Assembly (NCBI RefSeq): GCF_005144585.1
Contig: NZ_SSMQ01000040.1
Coordinates: forward strand, 1-64,000
Reading direction: 5' to 3'
Origin: Polyangium fumosum
GTDB taxonomy: Bacteria > Myxococcota_A > Polyangia > Polyangiales > Polyangiaceae
Length of the DNA: 64,000 nucleotides
Shown here piece after piece: positions 15,534 to 24,345 of this stretch. The stretch's first letter is position 1. The number at the start of each line of letters is the position of its first letter. The position numbers and the translations under genes were made by a program. The notes beneath the pieces were generated by a model. That model was not told the DNA's origin, searched no databases, and was given only the letters and a program-made list of their open reading frames with translations.

Positions 15534-16213
15534 GTCTCGATCGGCTCCTCGGCCCGGAGGCTCTCTTCAGCTTCGAGGGCAGCGCCGAGGCCCTCGACCC
15601 GCGCCTGCACCTCCGAGACGATACCACCGATGTCCGCCGCGGAGGATCCGCTGAAGCGCGCCACCGTGACCTGCGTGCGCAGCGCCTCGGCGAGCGCACA
15701 GAGCTCCTCCAGGGCGCGCGTGTCCCGGTCGCGCAGCGAAGACAGACGGCGGACGTTGTCGAGGTCGAGCCGCGCCGTCGCAAGCGCGCGGCTCGATCCC
15801 GAGGCGCGCTCGATCTCGCGCACGCGCGCCTCGGCCCGCCCGAGATCAAAGGCGTCTTTCCGGAGGAGCGCTTCGAGCTCGGCGTGCCGCTGCACGCGCC
15901 GCTCGACCTCCGCCTCGATCCGCGCCGCGGCCTCGGCCGGCAGCACGCTCGCGAGCGGCGTCCCCCGCGACGCCGCGACGGCCTCCCCGAGCGCCGTCTT
16001 CACACGGACGAGCGCGTTTTCCGCGGCGCCCTTCGGCACATCCACCGCGCGCTTCGCGGTCAGCGCGATCGGCGCCCAGAGCGGCCAGAGCGGCACGGCC
16101 AGCGCCGCCGACATCGCCGCGCGCGAGCCACCTGCGGGGGACGATCGGTAGATCGCCACCGCGCAGCAAATCCCCGCGACGAGGTAGAGCACCGACAGAT
16201 CCCGCAGGCTCAT
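15530..16213 (-). CDS. Membrane-anchored coiled-coil protein of the kinase operon
   Basis: 227 residues, unrecognised. The N-terminus has one or two hydrophobic segments (LSVLYLVAGICCAVAIY; ALAVPLWPLWAPIAL). Residues about 95-220 form a long, charged helical region likely to be coiled coil (EAEVERRVQRHAELEALL; RALEELCALAEALRTQ). Its start overlaps the stop of the preceding membrane-protein gene by 4 bp, and its stop overlaps the regulator start by 4 bp. The topology suggests a cytoplasmic coiled coil tethered to the membrane, possibly linking the membrane proteins to the kinase. That role is inferred from position only. Confidence 0.75.
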   Translation of the reverse strand: MSLRDLSVLYLVAGICCAVAIYRSSPAGGSRAAMSAALAVPLWPLWAPIALTAKRAVDVPKGAAENALVRVKTALGEAVAASRGTPLASVLPAEAAARIEAEVERRVQRHAELEALLRKDAFDLGRAEARVREIERASGSSRALATARLDLDNVRRLSSLRDRDTRALEELCALAEALRTQVTVARFSGSSAADIGGIVSEVQARVEGLGAALEAEESLRAEEPIET

Positions 16214-16989
16214 TGCCCACCCTCCTCCGCGTCGTTGTCCTCCTCCAGCACCTCGCGCGACCGCGTGCGTTGGTTGCGCTCCCACGCATCGGACGCAGGG
16301 GCAGGCGGCGCATCGATCCGATACGGCCGGTCGCTGTAGATCGCGGCCGACGTCAGGCTCGTCAGCACGGCTTCGGCAAAACTGCCCTCGCGCTCCCGCA
16401 GGAACGGGATGTTCGTCGCGCGCGGCCGCACCAGGTACGGACGCAGGATCCATGCGGTTTGTCCTCCGACCGCGAAGAACACGCCGATGAACGCGATCGC
16501 CGTCGTGATGCGCCCTTTCCCATCGCCGAGCCCTCGCACGAGCAAGGAGAGCGCCGCGAACCCGGCCACGGCGTACGCGCACGACGCCACGATCGCCGCC
16601 GTGTGGTAGCCCATGCCGAGATCGAGCATCAGCCAGAGCGCGGGCGCGAACGCGAGCAGCACGAGCGACGATCGCCCCGCCGACGCGAGCGCGAGCGCCA
16701 CGATCGAGCGCATCGGCCAGGGCCGGCCGAGCACCGCGGCGAGCGCGTGGAACGCCGGCACCGAGAGCGCGAGCGTCGCGAGCACGGCGAGCGGCACCTT
16801 GGCGGCGCCGTAGAAGATCTGCGCGCCGCCGCGGAAGCTCCCGATCACGCCGCCGAACGCAGCGGCGCCGAGCGCGATGGAGGCGAGCGAGGTCGCGGCG
16901 ATGGCGCGCACCTCCGGGTCGTCGTCGCGGCAAGCGCGGGCGATGTCTCCGGGCGCGCGAAGCAAGCGGGCGAGGACGGTGGCGCTCAC
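16210..16989 (-). CDS. Multi-pass membrane protein B of the kinase operon
   Basis: 259 residues from GTG 16989 (VSATVLARLLRAPGD), which shares GTGA with the stop of the preceding gene. There are about six hydrophobic segments, then a hydrophilic C-terminal tail (RNQRTRSREVLEEDNDAEE). It is a diverged paralogue of the preceding product: GGAQIFYGAAKVPLAVLA aligns with GGLSILKHAAAVPLAPLA, and LVLLAFAPALWLM with LVLGGLAPAMALF. No transporter or enzyme motif was recognised. It probably forms a complex with its paralogue. Confidence 0.78.
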   Translation of the reverse strand: MSATVLARLLRAPGDIARACRDDDPEVRAIAATSLASIALGAAAFGGVIGSFRGGAQIFYGAAKVPLAVLATLALSVPAFHALAAVLGRPWPMRSIVALALASAGRSSLVLLAFAPALWLMLDLGMGYHTAAIVASCAYAVAGFAALSLLVRGLGDGKGRITTAIAFIGVFFAVGGQTAWILRPYLVRPRATNIPFLREREGSFAEAVLTSLTSAAIYSDRPYRIDAPPAPASDAWERNQRTRSREVLEEDNDAEEGGQ

Positions 16990-17687
16990 GGGGCACCTCC
17001 GAAGATCGGCAGCGTGCTCCACCAGACCCGCGCCGACAGCGCCGTCGCGAAGATCGCGAAGCCGGCGAGCGCGAACCCGCTCATCGTCCGCACGCCCGCG
17101 GAGGCGCGCCCGAGCGGCGTCCCGATCGCCCCGAGGAACGCGCGCAGCCCGAAGGCCCCGGCGAGGATCAGGCCGAGCCCCGCGGAGAACGCGGCGCCGA
17201 TGCGCGAGCTCGACGTCGTCACGAAGAGGGCCATCGCGGGCGCGAGGCCGCCGAGCACGAGGCCCGTCGTCGCCGCCCCGCGCGCCGCGGCCTTCACCGC
17301 GGCCGGCGGGTCGATCGGCGCATCGAAGAGCGTGAGCACGATGAAGAGCGCGGGCACGCCGAGCCCCGCGACGGCGAGCGGCGCGAGCGGCACGGCGGCC
17401 GCGTGCTTCAGGATCGAAAGACCGCCGTCCCGCGTCCCGATCGAGAGCCCATAGAGCGCCGACAGCGCGAGCGCCGTGGCAAACCTCTGCGCGTCGTCGC
17501 GCAGCGCGCCCGGGGCGCCTTCCGGCCCGCCGCCGAGCAGCGACTTCGCGAACGACGGCGTGCCCTCGTCTGCGGGCATGGGCGGCGCGACGCGCGTCTC
17601 TTCGGGCGGATCCGGGGGCGTGACTTCCTGGGGTTCGGGCGGGGCGTCGCCCGCGAGGGCATCGACGTACGAGGCGTGGGCTTGCAT
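16986..17687 (-). CDS. Multi-pass membrane protein A, first gene of the kinase operon
   Basis: 233 residues starting at ATG 17687. A Pro/Glu-rich, probably cytoplasmic N-terminus of about 65 residues (EPQEVTPPDPPEETRVAPP) precedes about five or six membrane helices. It shares a core with membrane protein B (FRGG/TRDGG followed by AAxVPLA and a Leu-rich helix), so the pair arose by duplication. It leads an operon whose five genes all overlap their neighbours by 4-8 bp. The 197-bp region between this gene and the divergent epimerase gene must hold the promoter. Function unknown. Confidence 0.8.
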   Translation of the reverse strand: MQAHASYVDALAGDAPPEPQEVTPPDPPEETRVAPPMPADEGTPSFAKSLLGGGPEGAPGALRDDAQRFATALALSALYGLSIGTRDGGLSILKHAAAVPLAPLAVAGLGVPALFIVLTLFDAPIDPPAAVKAAARGAATTGLVLGGLAPAMALFVTTSSSRIGAAFSAGLGLILAGAFGLRAFLGAIGTPLGRASAGVRTMSGFALAGFAIFATALSARVWWSTLPIFGGAP

Positions 17688-17884
17688 CTTTCCTCCGGTG
17701 CTCGCGGCCGTGGCCGCGCCAGACCTCGCTTTCGTATCCCGCCGGTTTGGCGCTCCTCTGCCTTCCTCGCGGAAGACTCGTGGAATGAATGCGACGAAAT
17801 TGTGGCAGGATGGATCCTCGTTGATCCACCCCTGCTCCGCCGTTCCGTTGGTTCGGCTTCGGCTTCGCTGCTAGAAGGGGAGCC

Positions 17885-18931
17885 ATGCACGTTCTCGTCA
17901 TCGGCGGGACGCGGTTCGTCGGGCCGCTCCTCGTGCACCGGCTGCTCGCGGGGGGGCACCAGGTGACCTTGTTCAATCGCGGGACCCTGCCGGATCCGTT
18001 CGGCGCGCGGATCGAGCGGCTCCAGGGCGATCGGACGACGGCGGATCTGTCGCGGCTCATGCAAAACCGCCACTTCGACGCGGCGGTCGACTTCGCGGCC
18101 TACCGCTGGGAGGACACGCGCAGCGCGGTGGAGGCGCTCGGCGGCCGCGTGGGGCACTACGTCTTCATCAGCACGGGCCAGGTCTACCTCGTGCGCGAGG
18201 GCGCCCCGCGGCCTTCACGCGAGATCGATTATGACGGCCCCGTGATGCCCCGCCCCACGGACGAGGACGAGCTCGCGAACTGGGAGTACGGCACGGGCAA
18301 ACGCGACTGCGAGGACGCGCTCGTGGAGGCCTTCGAGAAATCGCGATTCCCTTCCACGCGGGTCCGTATCCCCATCGTGAACGGCGAGCGCGACCATTAT
18401 CGCCGGCTCGACCGTTACCTCCTCCGCCTCGTCGACGGCGGCCCGGTCATCGTCCCGGATGGTGGGACGCAGCCGGTTCGTCACGTCTATGCGGGCGAGG
18501 TCGCGCGGTTCCTCGTGGAAATCCTCGGCCGCGAGCCGACGTTCGGCAAAGCGTACAACGTCTGCCAAAAGGAGACGCCCTCCCTCCTGGAGCTGCTCGC
18601 GATGCTGCAAGGAATGCTCGGATCCCGGGCCAAGCTCGCGCCCGTCGCGTCCGCGGACGTCCTCGCCGCGGGCCTCGACCTCCGCGCCGTCTCGCCGTTC
18701 AGCAGCAAATGGATGTCGATGCTGGATCCCTCGAAGGCCGAGGCCGAGCTCGGCTTCCGCCACGAGCCGCTCGCCACGTCCCTCGGCAAGATCGTCGCGA
18801 GCTTCCTCGCGTACGGGTATGCGACGCCGCCGGACGGATATGAGCACCGGCCGAGGGAGATCGAGCTCGCCGAGCGCTGGCTCAAGGAGCGGGCGACGGT
18901 GCGGCCTCCGCCCACGATGCGCTTCGAGTAG
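17885..18931 (+). CDS. NAD-dependent epimerase/reductase (extended SDR)
   Basis: 348 residues. The N-terminal Rossmann motif is [10 protein letters not shown], with FISTGQVY as the strand carrying the active-site Ser/Thr and Tyr. The SDR catalytic pair may instead be YGTGK further on (Y and K, four apart). The C-terminal part resembles nucleotide-sugar epimerases ([26 protein letters not shown]). It probably acts in the cytosol on a nucleotide sugar or related metabolite. GGGGAG lies just before the ATG. It is divergent from the membrane-protein/kinase operon. The substrate cannot be read from the sequence. Confidence 0.87.
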   Translation: MHVLVIGGTRFVGPLLVHRLLAGGHQVTLFNRGTLPDPFGARIERLQGDRTTADLSRLMQNRHFDAAVDFAAYRWEDTRSAVEALGGRVGHYVFISTGQVYLVREGAPRPSREIDYDGPVMPRPTDEDELANWEYGTGKRDCEDALVEAFEKSRFPSTRVRIPIVNGERDHYRRLDRYLLRLVDGGPVIVPDGGTQPVRHVYAGEVARFLVEILGREPTFGKAYNVCQKETPSLLELLAMLQGMLGSRAKLAPVASADVLAAGLDLRAVSPFSSKWMSMLDPSKAEAELGFRHEPLATSLGKIVASFLAYGYATPPDGYEHRPREIELAERWLKERATVRPPPTMRFE

Positions 18932-19034
18932 CCCGCCTCCGCGCGGAACGCAGCATCTGCGCCGCCACGCAAGGCGCGCGCCTCCCCAGCCCGCTCGCTC
19001 CGCCCTCCCGCCGAAACACAGGCATTCGTGGAGA

Positions 19035-19050
19035 TGGCATGGCCCTTGCC
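19035..19050 (+). promoter_or_regulatory. Candidate sigma-54 promoter of adhP
   Basis: TGGCATGGCCCTTGCC matches the sigma-54 consensus TGGCAYG-N4-TTGC at the invariant GG and GC with correct spacing. It ends 39 bp before the adhP start, which would give a leader of about 25-30 nt. The SD-like GGGAGAG follows at 19080-19086. Confidence 0.5.
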
Positions 19051-19088
19051 GAGGGGTTGGCGCAAAAGCCACCTGCACCGGGAGAGCG

Positions 19089-20150
19089 ATGATGCAACGT
19101 ACGATGAAGGCCGCGGTCGTTCGGGCGTTTGGACAACCGCTTGCCATCGAGGAGGTCCCCGTCCCCGCGCCGAGCGCCGGCGAGGTCCTCGTTCGAATCG
19201 TGGCGAGCGGGGTTTGCCATACCGACCTCCACGCAGCGAACGGCGATTGGCCGGTCAAACCCGCGCTCCCGTTCATCCCCGGCCACGAGGGCGTCGGGTA
19301 CGTCGCCGCGCTCGGCGCCGGCGTCACCACGCTGAAAGAGGGCGACCGCGTCGGCGTCCCCTGGCTCCACAACGCCTGCGGCGCTTGCGATTCTTGCATC
19401 ACCGGCTGGGAGACGTTGTGCCCGTCGCAGAAAAACACGGGCTATTCGGTCAACGGCGGCCACGCCGAATACGCCGTCGCGTCTGCGGCGTACGTGGGAC
19501 GGATTCCGGACGCGCTCAGCTTCGTCGAGGCGGCGCCGATCCTCTGCGCCGGCGTGACCAGCTACAAGGGCCTCAAGGAGACGGAGGCGCGCCCGGGGCA
19601 ATGGGTCGTCATCTCGGGCATCGGCGGCCTCGGGCACCTCGCGATTCCTTATGCGAGAGCGATGGGCCTGCGCGTCGTGGCCGTGGACGTGGGCGCGGAC
19701 AAACTCGAGCTCGCCCGCGAGCTCGGCGCCGAGCTGGTCGTCGACGCCCTCCACGCCGACCCGGCGGCCGAGGTCCAGCGGCACATCGGCGGCGCGCACG
19801 GGGCGCTCGTCACGGCGGTCTCGCCGGGCGCCTTCCGCCAGGCCCTCGGGACCCTTCGCTCCGGCGGGACGTGTGTGCTCGTCGGCCTGCCGCCCGGCGA
19901 TTTCCCGACGCCGATCTTCGACGTCGTGCTCAAGCGCCTGACGCTTCGTGGGTCGATCGTGGGCACCCGCATGGACCTGAAGGAAGCGCTGGAGATTGCC
20001 GCGCACAACGGGATCAAACCCACCACCGAGGTCCAGCCGCTCGAGGCGATCAACCATGTTTTCGCGCGGATGAATGAAGGAGCGATCCACGGGCGTGTGG
20101 TGCTCGCCCTTCGTGAGGACGAAAAGAAGTTGGTCAGCGCTGCGCCGTGA
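19089..20150 (+). CDS. adhP: Zinc-dependent alcohol dehydrogenase AdhP
   Basis: 353 residues (two adjacent ATGs; GGGAGAG lies 2 nt upstream). It is a medium-chain dehydrogenase of the AdhP subgroup: catalytic-zinc residues in GVCHTDLHA and GHEGVG, structural-zinc cysteines in [15 protein letters not shown], and the NAD(P)-binding motif GIGGLG. The signature NTGYSVNGG and the later [15 protein letters not shown] agree closely with AdhP proteins. It oxidises short primary alcohols to aldehydes with NAD in the cytosol. A sigma-54-like promoter upstream suggests activator-dependent control. Its 3' end overlaps the convergent gene by 17 bp. Confidence 0.93.
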   Translation: MMQRTMKAAVVRAFGQPLAIEEVPVPAPSAGEVLVRIVASGVCHTDLHAANGDWPVKPALPFIPGHEGVGYVAALGAGVTTLKEGDRVGVPWLHNACGACDSCITGWETLCPSQKNTGYSVNGGHAEYAVASAAYVGRIPDALSFVEAAPILCAGVTSYKGLKETEARPGQWVVISGIGGLGHLAIPYARAMGLRVVAVDVGADKLELARELGAELVVDALHADPAAEVQRHIGGAHGALVTAVSPGAFRQALGTLRSGGTCVLVGLPPGDFPTPIFDVVLKRLTLRGSIVGTRMDLKEALEIAAHNGIKPTTEVQPLEAINHVFARMNEGAIHGRVVLALREDEKKLVSAAP

Positions 20151-20754
20151 GGGTGGTGCGACAGAAGACCGCACGTTCGCCGGACTGCGACGGCGGGCAA
20201 ACGCGTGTCTTCCGCGGCCCGCCTGCGGGGCTCGTGGCCTTCGCCGCCCCGCGCTCGCGCCGCTGGGCCGGCGTCTCCGGCTCGATACGCTCGCCGCGGT
20301 CGACCTTCGCGTCCTGCGTTCCTCCCGTGCCGTTGCCCATTCCGTTGAACCAGTTCGAGGGGCCCGTGCCCGGATCGAGCGCCGGGTAGAACATGGCCGC
20401 CGGCACGTCGTTCGCGTCGGGGTGGTCCACTTTATACGCCTCGGCGGGTTCGCCGGGAGGAACCGCGTGCTCCGCGTCGTTCCGCACCGGCCCCATCGTG
20501 CCCTCGTCGTAACGCCCGTTCACTTCGCGCTCGCCGCCTCGCTCGTCCGCGACCGCCTCTCCCGGCACGGCGGTCACAAGCAGCAGCGTCTGCGCGCGCG
20601 GGAGGTGCTCCTCGCTCGACGGCGCGTCGTACGAATTCTGCGGCCCGAGCAGCGCCGCCCCGCCGAGAAGCAGCACGTGCGCGGCCAGAGAAAAGCCGTG
20701 GCAGAGCGCGGGGACGACAGACTTCAAAGAGGGGAGGGCGGGGCTCATGTCCAT
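20134..20754 (-). CDS. Hypothetical single-pass membrane protein
   Basis: 206 residues from ATG 20754 (AGGA about 9 nt upstream; an ATG two codons later is possible). There is one N-terminal membrane segment ([22 protein letters not shown]), then a long hydrophilic, Pro/Gly/Glu-rich region probably outside the membrane. The segment DEGTMGPV recalls a motif in myxobacterial TonB/AgmX-like proteins, but no TonB domain is present. The C-terminus contains Cys (RVCPP, AVFCRT) that could form a disulfide. It is convergent with adhP and divergent from the MopE-like lipoprotein. Function unknown. Confidence 0.6.
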   Translation of the reverse strand: MDMSPALPSLKSVVPALCHGFSLAAHVLLLGGAALLGPQNSYDAPSSEEHLPRAQTLLLVTAVPGEAVADERGGEREVNGRYDEGTMGPVRNDAEHAVPPGEPAEAYKVDHPDANDVPAAMFYPALDPGTGPSNWFNGMGNGTGGTQDAKVDRGERIEPETPAQRRERGAAKATSPAGGPRKTRVCPPSQSGERAVFCRTTLTAQR

Positions 20755-20862
20755 GTGTCGTGGTCCTGGGGCGAGCGGCTCCTCACGGACAGCGCCGCGC
20801 GCTCCAAGTTCCCGGCATTCTTGCGGCCCCCCCACGATCCAGGCATCCTGCCGATCCTGTTC

Positions 20863-21828
20863 ATGCGCGTGTCCACCTTCGCCCTCGCCCTCGCCGTGCC
20901 CGCCCTGCTCCTCGCCTGCGGCGCTCGCAGCGATCCCACGGAATTCGATCTCGGGAGCGGGGGCGGCGGCGGCGCGGGCGGCGCGGGCGGCGGTCCTCCC
21001 GTCTGCACCGTCGAGCTCTGCAACGGCGTCGACGACGATTGCGACGGCGTGATCGACGAGGAGAGCCAGAACGCGGGCGCCGATTGCATCACGGACCTCC
21101 CTGGCATTTGCAAGGACGGCACGGTGGTCTGCACCGGAGGCGCCCTCGCGTGCGCGCCGGACCAGGACCCGAAGCCGGAGATCTGCGGAAACGGCATCGA
21201 CGAGGATTGCAACGGCATCATCGACGACGCCTGCGCCAAGGGCAACGGCTGCAGCGACGATACACGCGAGGTGTTCGTCGACGAGCAGCAATTCCCGCAC
21301 TTCGCCGCTTGTTCGGGCGGATGGAGCATCCCAGGCCTGGGTTCCCTCCCGCAATGCAATCACCTCGCCGGCGACACGAGCCCGAATCCGAGCGGTGACG
21401 GCTGCAGCGCGGCCGATCTCTGCTCGCCAGGCTTCCACATCTGCAAGGGCTCGGACGACGTCGCCTCGCGCTCGCCCGGGGGCTGCTCTGGCGTGGGCTT
21501 CCCGCCGAACGTCTTTTTCGCCACGCGGCAGGGCTCGACCGGCTGCGGCATCTGCACGCTCGGCACCGACGAGGATCCCGACATCTGCAATGGCTGTAGC
21601 TGCGGCGGGAACTGCAAGACCACCGAACTCACGGCGAACGACCTCTTCGGCTGCGGCACGCTCGGCGAGTTCCACGACAACTGCGGCGTCCTGAACGTCA
21701 CCTCGAACAACGGTTGCGGCGCGCTGTTCTGGCCGTGGCAATGCGGGAACGGGGATCTCTGCGCCGAGGCGCACAACGTCACGAAGCCCGGCCCCGAGGG
21801 CGGCGGCGTGCTCTGCTGCGCGGATTGA
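20863..21828 (+). CDS. MopE-like Cys-rich lipoprotein
   Basis: 321 residues. Lipobox LLLACG, then a short Gly linker. Two MopE-type motifs follow: CNGVDDDCDGVIDEE and CGNGIDEDCNGIIDD, a family of putative metal-binding (Ca or Cu) sequences in secreted proteins. The remaining 190 residues are rich in Cys (CSPGFHICKG; CNGCSCGGNCK), suggesting a disulfide-stabilised extracellular domain. The start at ATG 20863 directly precedes the signal peptide. The divergent partner begins at 20754, leaving 108 bp for both promoters. The specific role is unknown. Confidence 0.85.
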   Translation: MRVSTFALALAVPALLLACGARSDPTEFDLGSGGGGGAGGAGGGPPVCTVELCNGVDDDCDGVIDEESQNAGADCITDLPGICKDGTVVCTGGALACAPDQDPKPEICGNGIDEDCNGIIDDACAKGNGCSDDTREVFVDEQQFPHFAACSGGWSIPGLGSLPQCNHLAGDTSPNPSGDGCSAADLCSPGFHICKGSDDVASRSPGGCSGVGFPPNVFFATRQGSTGCGICTLGTDEDPDICNGCSCGGNCKTTELTANDLFGCGTLGEFHDNCGVLNVTSNNGCGALFWPWQCGNGDLCAEAHNVTKPGPEGGGVLCCAD

Positions 21829-21878
21829 GCAGGGCGGTGGGCCTTGACGTCCGCGCGCCGTCCGCGTTTCATGATCCC

Positions 21879-23282
21879 ATGCCGTCGGGTGGGCCGAGGC
21901 TCTGCGTGCTCCACATCTCGGACCTGCATTTCTGCGCGACCGAGGCGCGCGGCCACTACTGGAACACCGAGGCCACCGAGCTCGCCGTCGCGCCCCACAA
22001 CCGCCGCGGGCTGCTCGGCAGCCTGCTCTACGACCTCCGCAACGAGGGCCTCACGCCCGATCTCGTCGTCGTCTCCGGCGATCTGCTCGACCGCGGCAAC
22101 GAGACCGGCGTCGAGCCCGTCGTCGTGTTCCTGAAGGCCCTCGCCGAGGGCCTCGGCCTGTCGGTCTCGCGGCTCGTGATCGCCCCGGGAAACCACGACG
22201 TCCTGCGCGGAGGTGAGCCCGCGGGCCGGTACGTCCTGTACGACCGCATCCGCGCCGCGCTCTACGGCGACACGCGCCCGGCCTTCGCGGAGGGCACGCC
22301 GCCGCACAAGCGCGTCGAGCACCACGTCTTCGAGGACCTCGACGTCGAGGTCGTCGCGTTCAACTCCTGCGAGGAGCTCGAAGCGAGCGCGCAGAAGGAG
22401 CACGGGTCGGTGGGCGTTGGCCAGCGCGACCACGCGGACGGGCTCCTCCGGCGCACGCGGAGCAAGGGCCACTTCCGGATCGCGGTCGTCCACCACCACC
22501 TGGAGAGCCCGGCGGGCGTCGGGCGCACCGATTACAGCGTGATGACCGACGCGGGCGGCATGCGGCGCTGGCTCGCGCGCGAGCGATTCCAGCTCGCGCT
22601 CCACGGCCACCAGCATGTCGATTGGCACGACGTACGCGAGCTCGACGGCTGGTTCCTCGCCATCGCCGCGGCGGCGAGCGCGGGCGTCGCCGAGTATGGC
22701 CGCAAGGAATGGGCGCTCCCCATTGCCTACCAGATCCTCGTCGTCGAGGGCCCGACGCGCGGGCGCCGCATTCGCCGCGAATACGATCCGCAAACCATGG
22801 AATGGGCCGACGCGGGCCGCGGCGAGGACACCCAAGCCCTCCGGTTCGGCCCTGCGGACGCGGCCGTCTCCTCGGGCCCCGCGCGGGAAGGGCAAGAAGC
22901 CAAGGCCCCTCCCCCGGAGGAAGCGGCCCCGCCGAGCCTCACGCGCAAGGGCCGCATCGCCGTCAAGATCCAGCACCTCGAGCGCGCGATCGACTCGCAC
23001 CGCAGCACGCTCCGTGTGCAGCTCGTGAGCCTCGGCGCCGCCGTCTTCCTCGCCGTCGCGCTCGCGGCCTACCTCTTCCGCATGTTGCCGCCGGTCCTCT
23101 CGGTCTCGGGCGGCTTCGCGCTCCTCTTCGCGGGCTCGATTGGGCTGCCGATGCGCCTTGCGTCGTATCGCGATGCGATCGACAGGCTTCATTTCTTGAA
23201 AGACGGTTATCAGCGTTGCGCGTCGCACCGCGACGACGAGCTCGTGCGGGTGCTCGACGAGCGATTCCAACGGCTCATTTGA
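21879..23282 (+). CDS. Calcineurin-like metallophosphoesterase with C-terminal membrane anchor
   Basis: 467 residues. The metal-binding motifs are in canonical order: ISDLHF (D15, H17), SGDLLDRG (D68), PGNHDV (N105, H106), AVVHHHLES and ALHGHQHVDW. After about 290 residues comes an acidic/Pro-rich linker, then two hydrophobic helices (LVSLGAAVFLAVALAAYLF; VSGGFALLFAGSIGLP) that anchor the enzyme with the catalytic part probably cytosolic. Such enzymes cleave phosphomono- or diesters, including cyclic nucleotides; this one's substrate is unknown. The next gene starts 10 bp downstream, so the two form an operon. Confidence 0.9.
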   Translation: MPSGGPRLCVLHISDLHFCATEARGHYWNTEATELAVAPHNRRGLLGSLLYDLRNEGLTPDLVVVSGDLLDRGNETGVEPVVVFLKALAEGLGLSVSRLVIAPGNHDVLRGGEPAGRYVLYDRIRAALYGDTRPAFAEGTPPHKRVEHHVFEDLDVEVVAFNSCEELEASAQKEHGSVGVGQRDHADGLLRRTRSKGHFRIAVVHHHLESPAGVGRTDYSVMTDAGGMRRWLARERFQLALHGHQHVDWHDVRELDGWFLAIAAAASAGVAEYGRKEWALPIAYQILVVEGPTRGRRIRREYDPQTMEWADAGRGEDTQALRFGPADAAVSSGPAREGQEAKAPPPEEAAPPSLTRKGRIAVKIQHLERAIDSHRSTLRVQLVSLGAAVFLAVALAAYLFRMLPPVLSVSGGFALLFAGSIGLPMRLASYRDAIDRLHFLKDGYQRCASHRDDELVRVLDERFQRLI

Positions 23283-23292
23283 AGGGCGAGCC

Positions 23293-24177
23293 ATGAGCAT
23301 GGACGAAAAAGACAAGTTGGAAGCGGAGCTCTCGGCGCTCGAACATCGCGCGCGCTCGCGGCGCCAGCGGAGCATGCTCGTGACGCTCGTCCCGGTCCTT
23401 CTGACGGCGCTCATCGTCGTGTACTTCGCGATCGACATCGCCCAGAAGAACGTGGAGCTCTACGACACGCGCAAGGCCAGGGAAGAGCTCGACCAGAGGC
23501 TCAGCGAGGGGCAGGCCAAGCTCGACGAGGTCGAGAAATCACGAAAGAAGCTCGAAGAGGAGACCCGCCGTCTCGAGGATCGCAAAAATGACCTCGAAGC
23601 GTACCTGCGCAACCAGCGGGGGGAATTGCACCCCTCCGCCACCGCTGGGGCAACAGCGGGGGCGCCCCGCACCACCGATACCCCCGAGAGCGTCGTGCTG
23701 GCCGAGGAGGGCAAGGTCCCCGAGGGATTGCGTCCGACGCCGCGCGTGAGGGTGGCGCAGCGCCCCGGCGTGCGCGGCAGTTTCGTGTTCGACGTCCTCC
23801 TCTCGCTCGACGTGCCCGAGGCGCAGAAGGAGATGATCAAGCGCGTCGTGTACGATCTGAACCCGGTCTTTTACATCGCGAAGAGCGAGCTCGTCGGCGG
23901 CAACGCGCCGTCGTTCGAGGCTGCGGTCACGGTCAACGCCTGCAAATCGACCGTCGTCGTGAAGATCGAGCTCCGCGACGGCTCCCGCATGGAGCTCGAT
24001 CTCGACTGGTGCCGGGCCGAGGGATGGCCGCAGAAAAGAGCGGAAAAACAAATCGTCGAGAAGCAGAGCCCGCAGGAAGTCGAACGGTTGCTCGGTACGG
24101 CCTCGCCGCAGCCGCACGCGACCCCGCCGCTCCCGCCCATCGTCAATGACCGGTTCGTCGACGATCCGTACCGGTAG
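23293..24177 (+). CDS. Membrane-anchored coiled-coil protein with pYEATS-like domain
   Basis: 294 residues. Membrane helix about 28-49 (MLVTLVPVLLTALIVVYFA), strong coiled coil about 58-108 (EELDQRL, KSRKKLEEETRRLEDRK), a disordered Thr/Ala linker, then a beta-sandwich-like domain at about 162-240. This domain (VFDVLLSLDVPEAQKEMIKR, VVYDLNPVF, VVVKIELRDGSRMELDLDW) fits the prokaryotic YEATS (pYEATS) pattern, a putative ligand- or protein-binding module. SD GAAGGGCGAG spans the short gap after the phosphoesterase gene. Together they look like a membrane-bound signalling pair. The pYEATS call is from pattern only. Confidence 0.7.
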   Translation: MSMDEKDKLEAELSALEHRARSRRQRSMLVTLVPVLLTALIVVYFAIDIAQKNVELYDTRKAREELDQRLSEGQAKLDEVEKSRKKLEEETRRLEDRKNDLEAYLRNQRGELHPSATAGATAGAPRTTDTPESVVLAEEGKVPEGLRPTPRVRVAQRPGVRGSFVFDVLLSLDVPEAQKEMIKRVVYDLNPVFYIAKSELVGGNAPSFEAAVTVNACKSTVVVKIELRDGSRMELDLDWCRAEGWPQKRAEKQIVEKQSPQEVERLLGTASPQPHATPPLPPIVNDRFVDDPYR

Positions 24178-24345
24178 GACCCGTCCGGATCCTCTCCACG
24201 CGCTCCACGGTTTCAATGTGTAGCCGTTTTTCCTGCCAGGCGATCGACGCGTCCACGACGAAATCGTCCTGCTGAGCGTGAATCGCCCGCGTCGCGCGGC
24301 GTCGAAAAGTCGCTGCCGACGTCATGGCTGCGTGGAGGATTCGAA

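Noticed and set aside
16210-18060. A 616-residue version of membrane protein B with a long N-terminus
   Set aside because: The N-terminal ~350 residues are an out-of-frame reading of membrane protein A and the intergenic region. GTG 16989 with a GTGA overlap is the natural start.
20074-20862. An N-terminal extension of the MopE-like lipoprotein back to 20074
   Set aside because: It overlaps adhP and the minus-strand membrane protein, whereas ATG 20863 leads directly into a signal peptide with lipobox.
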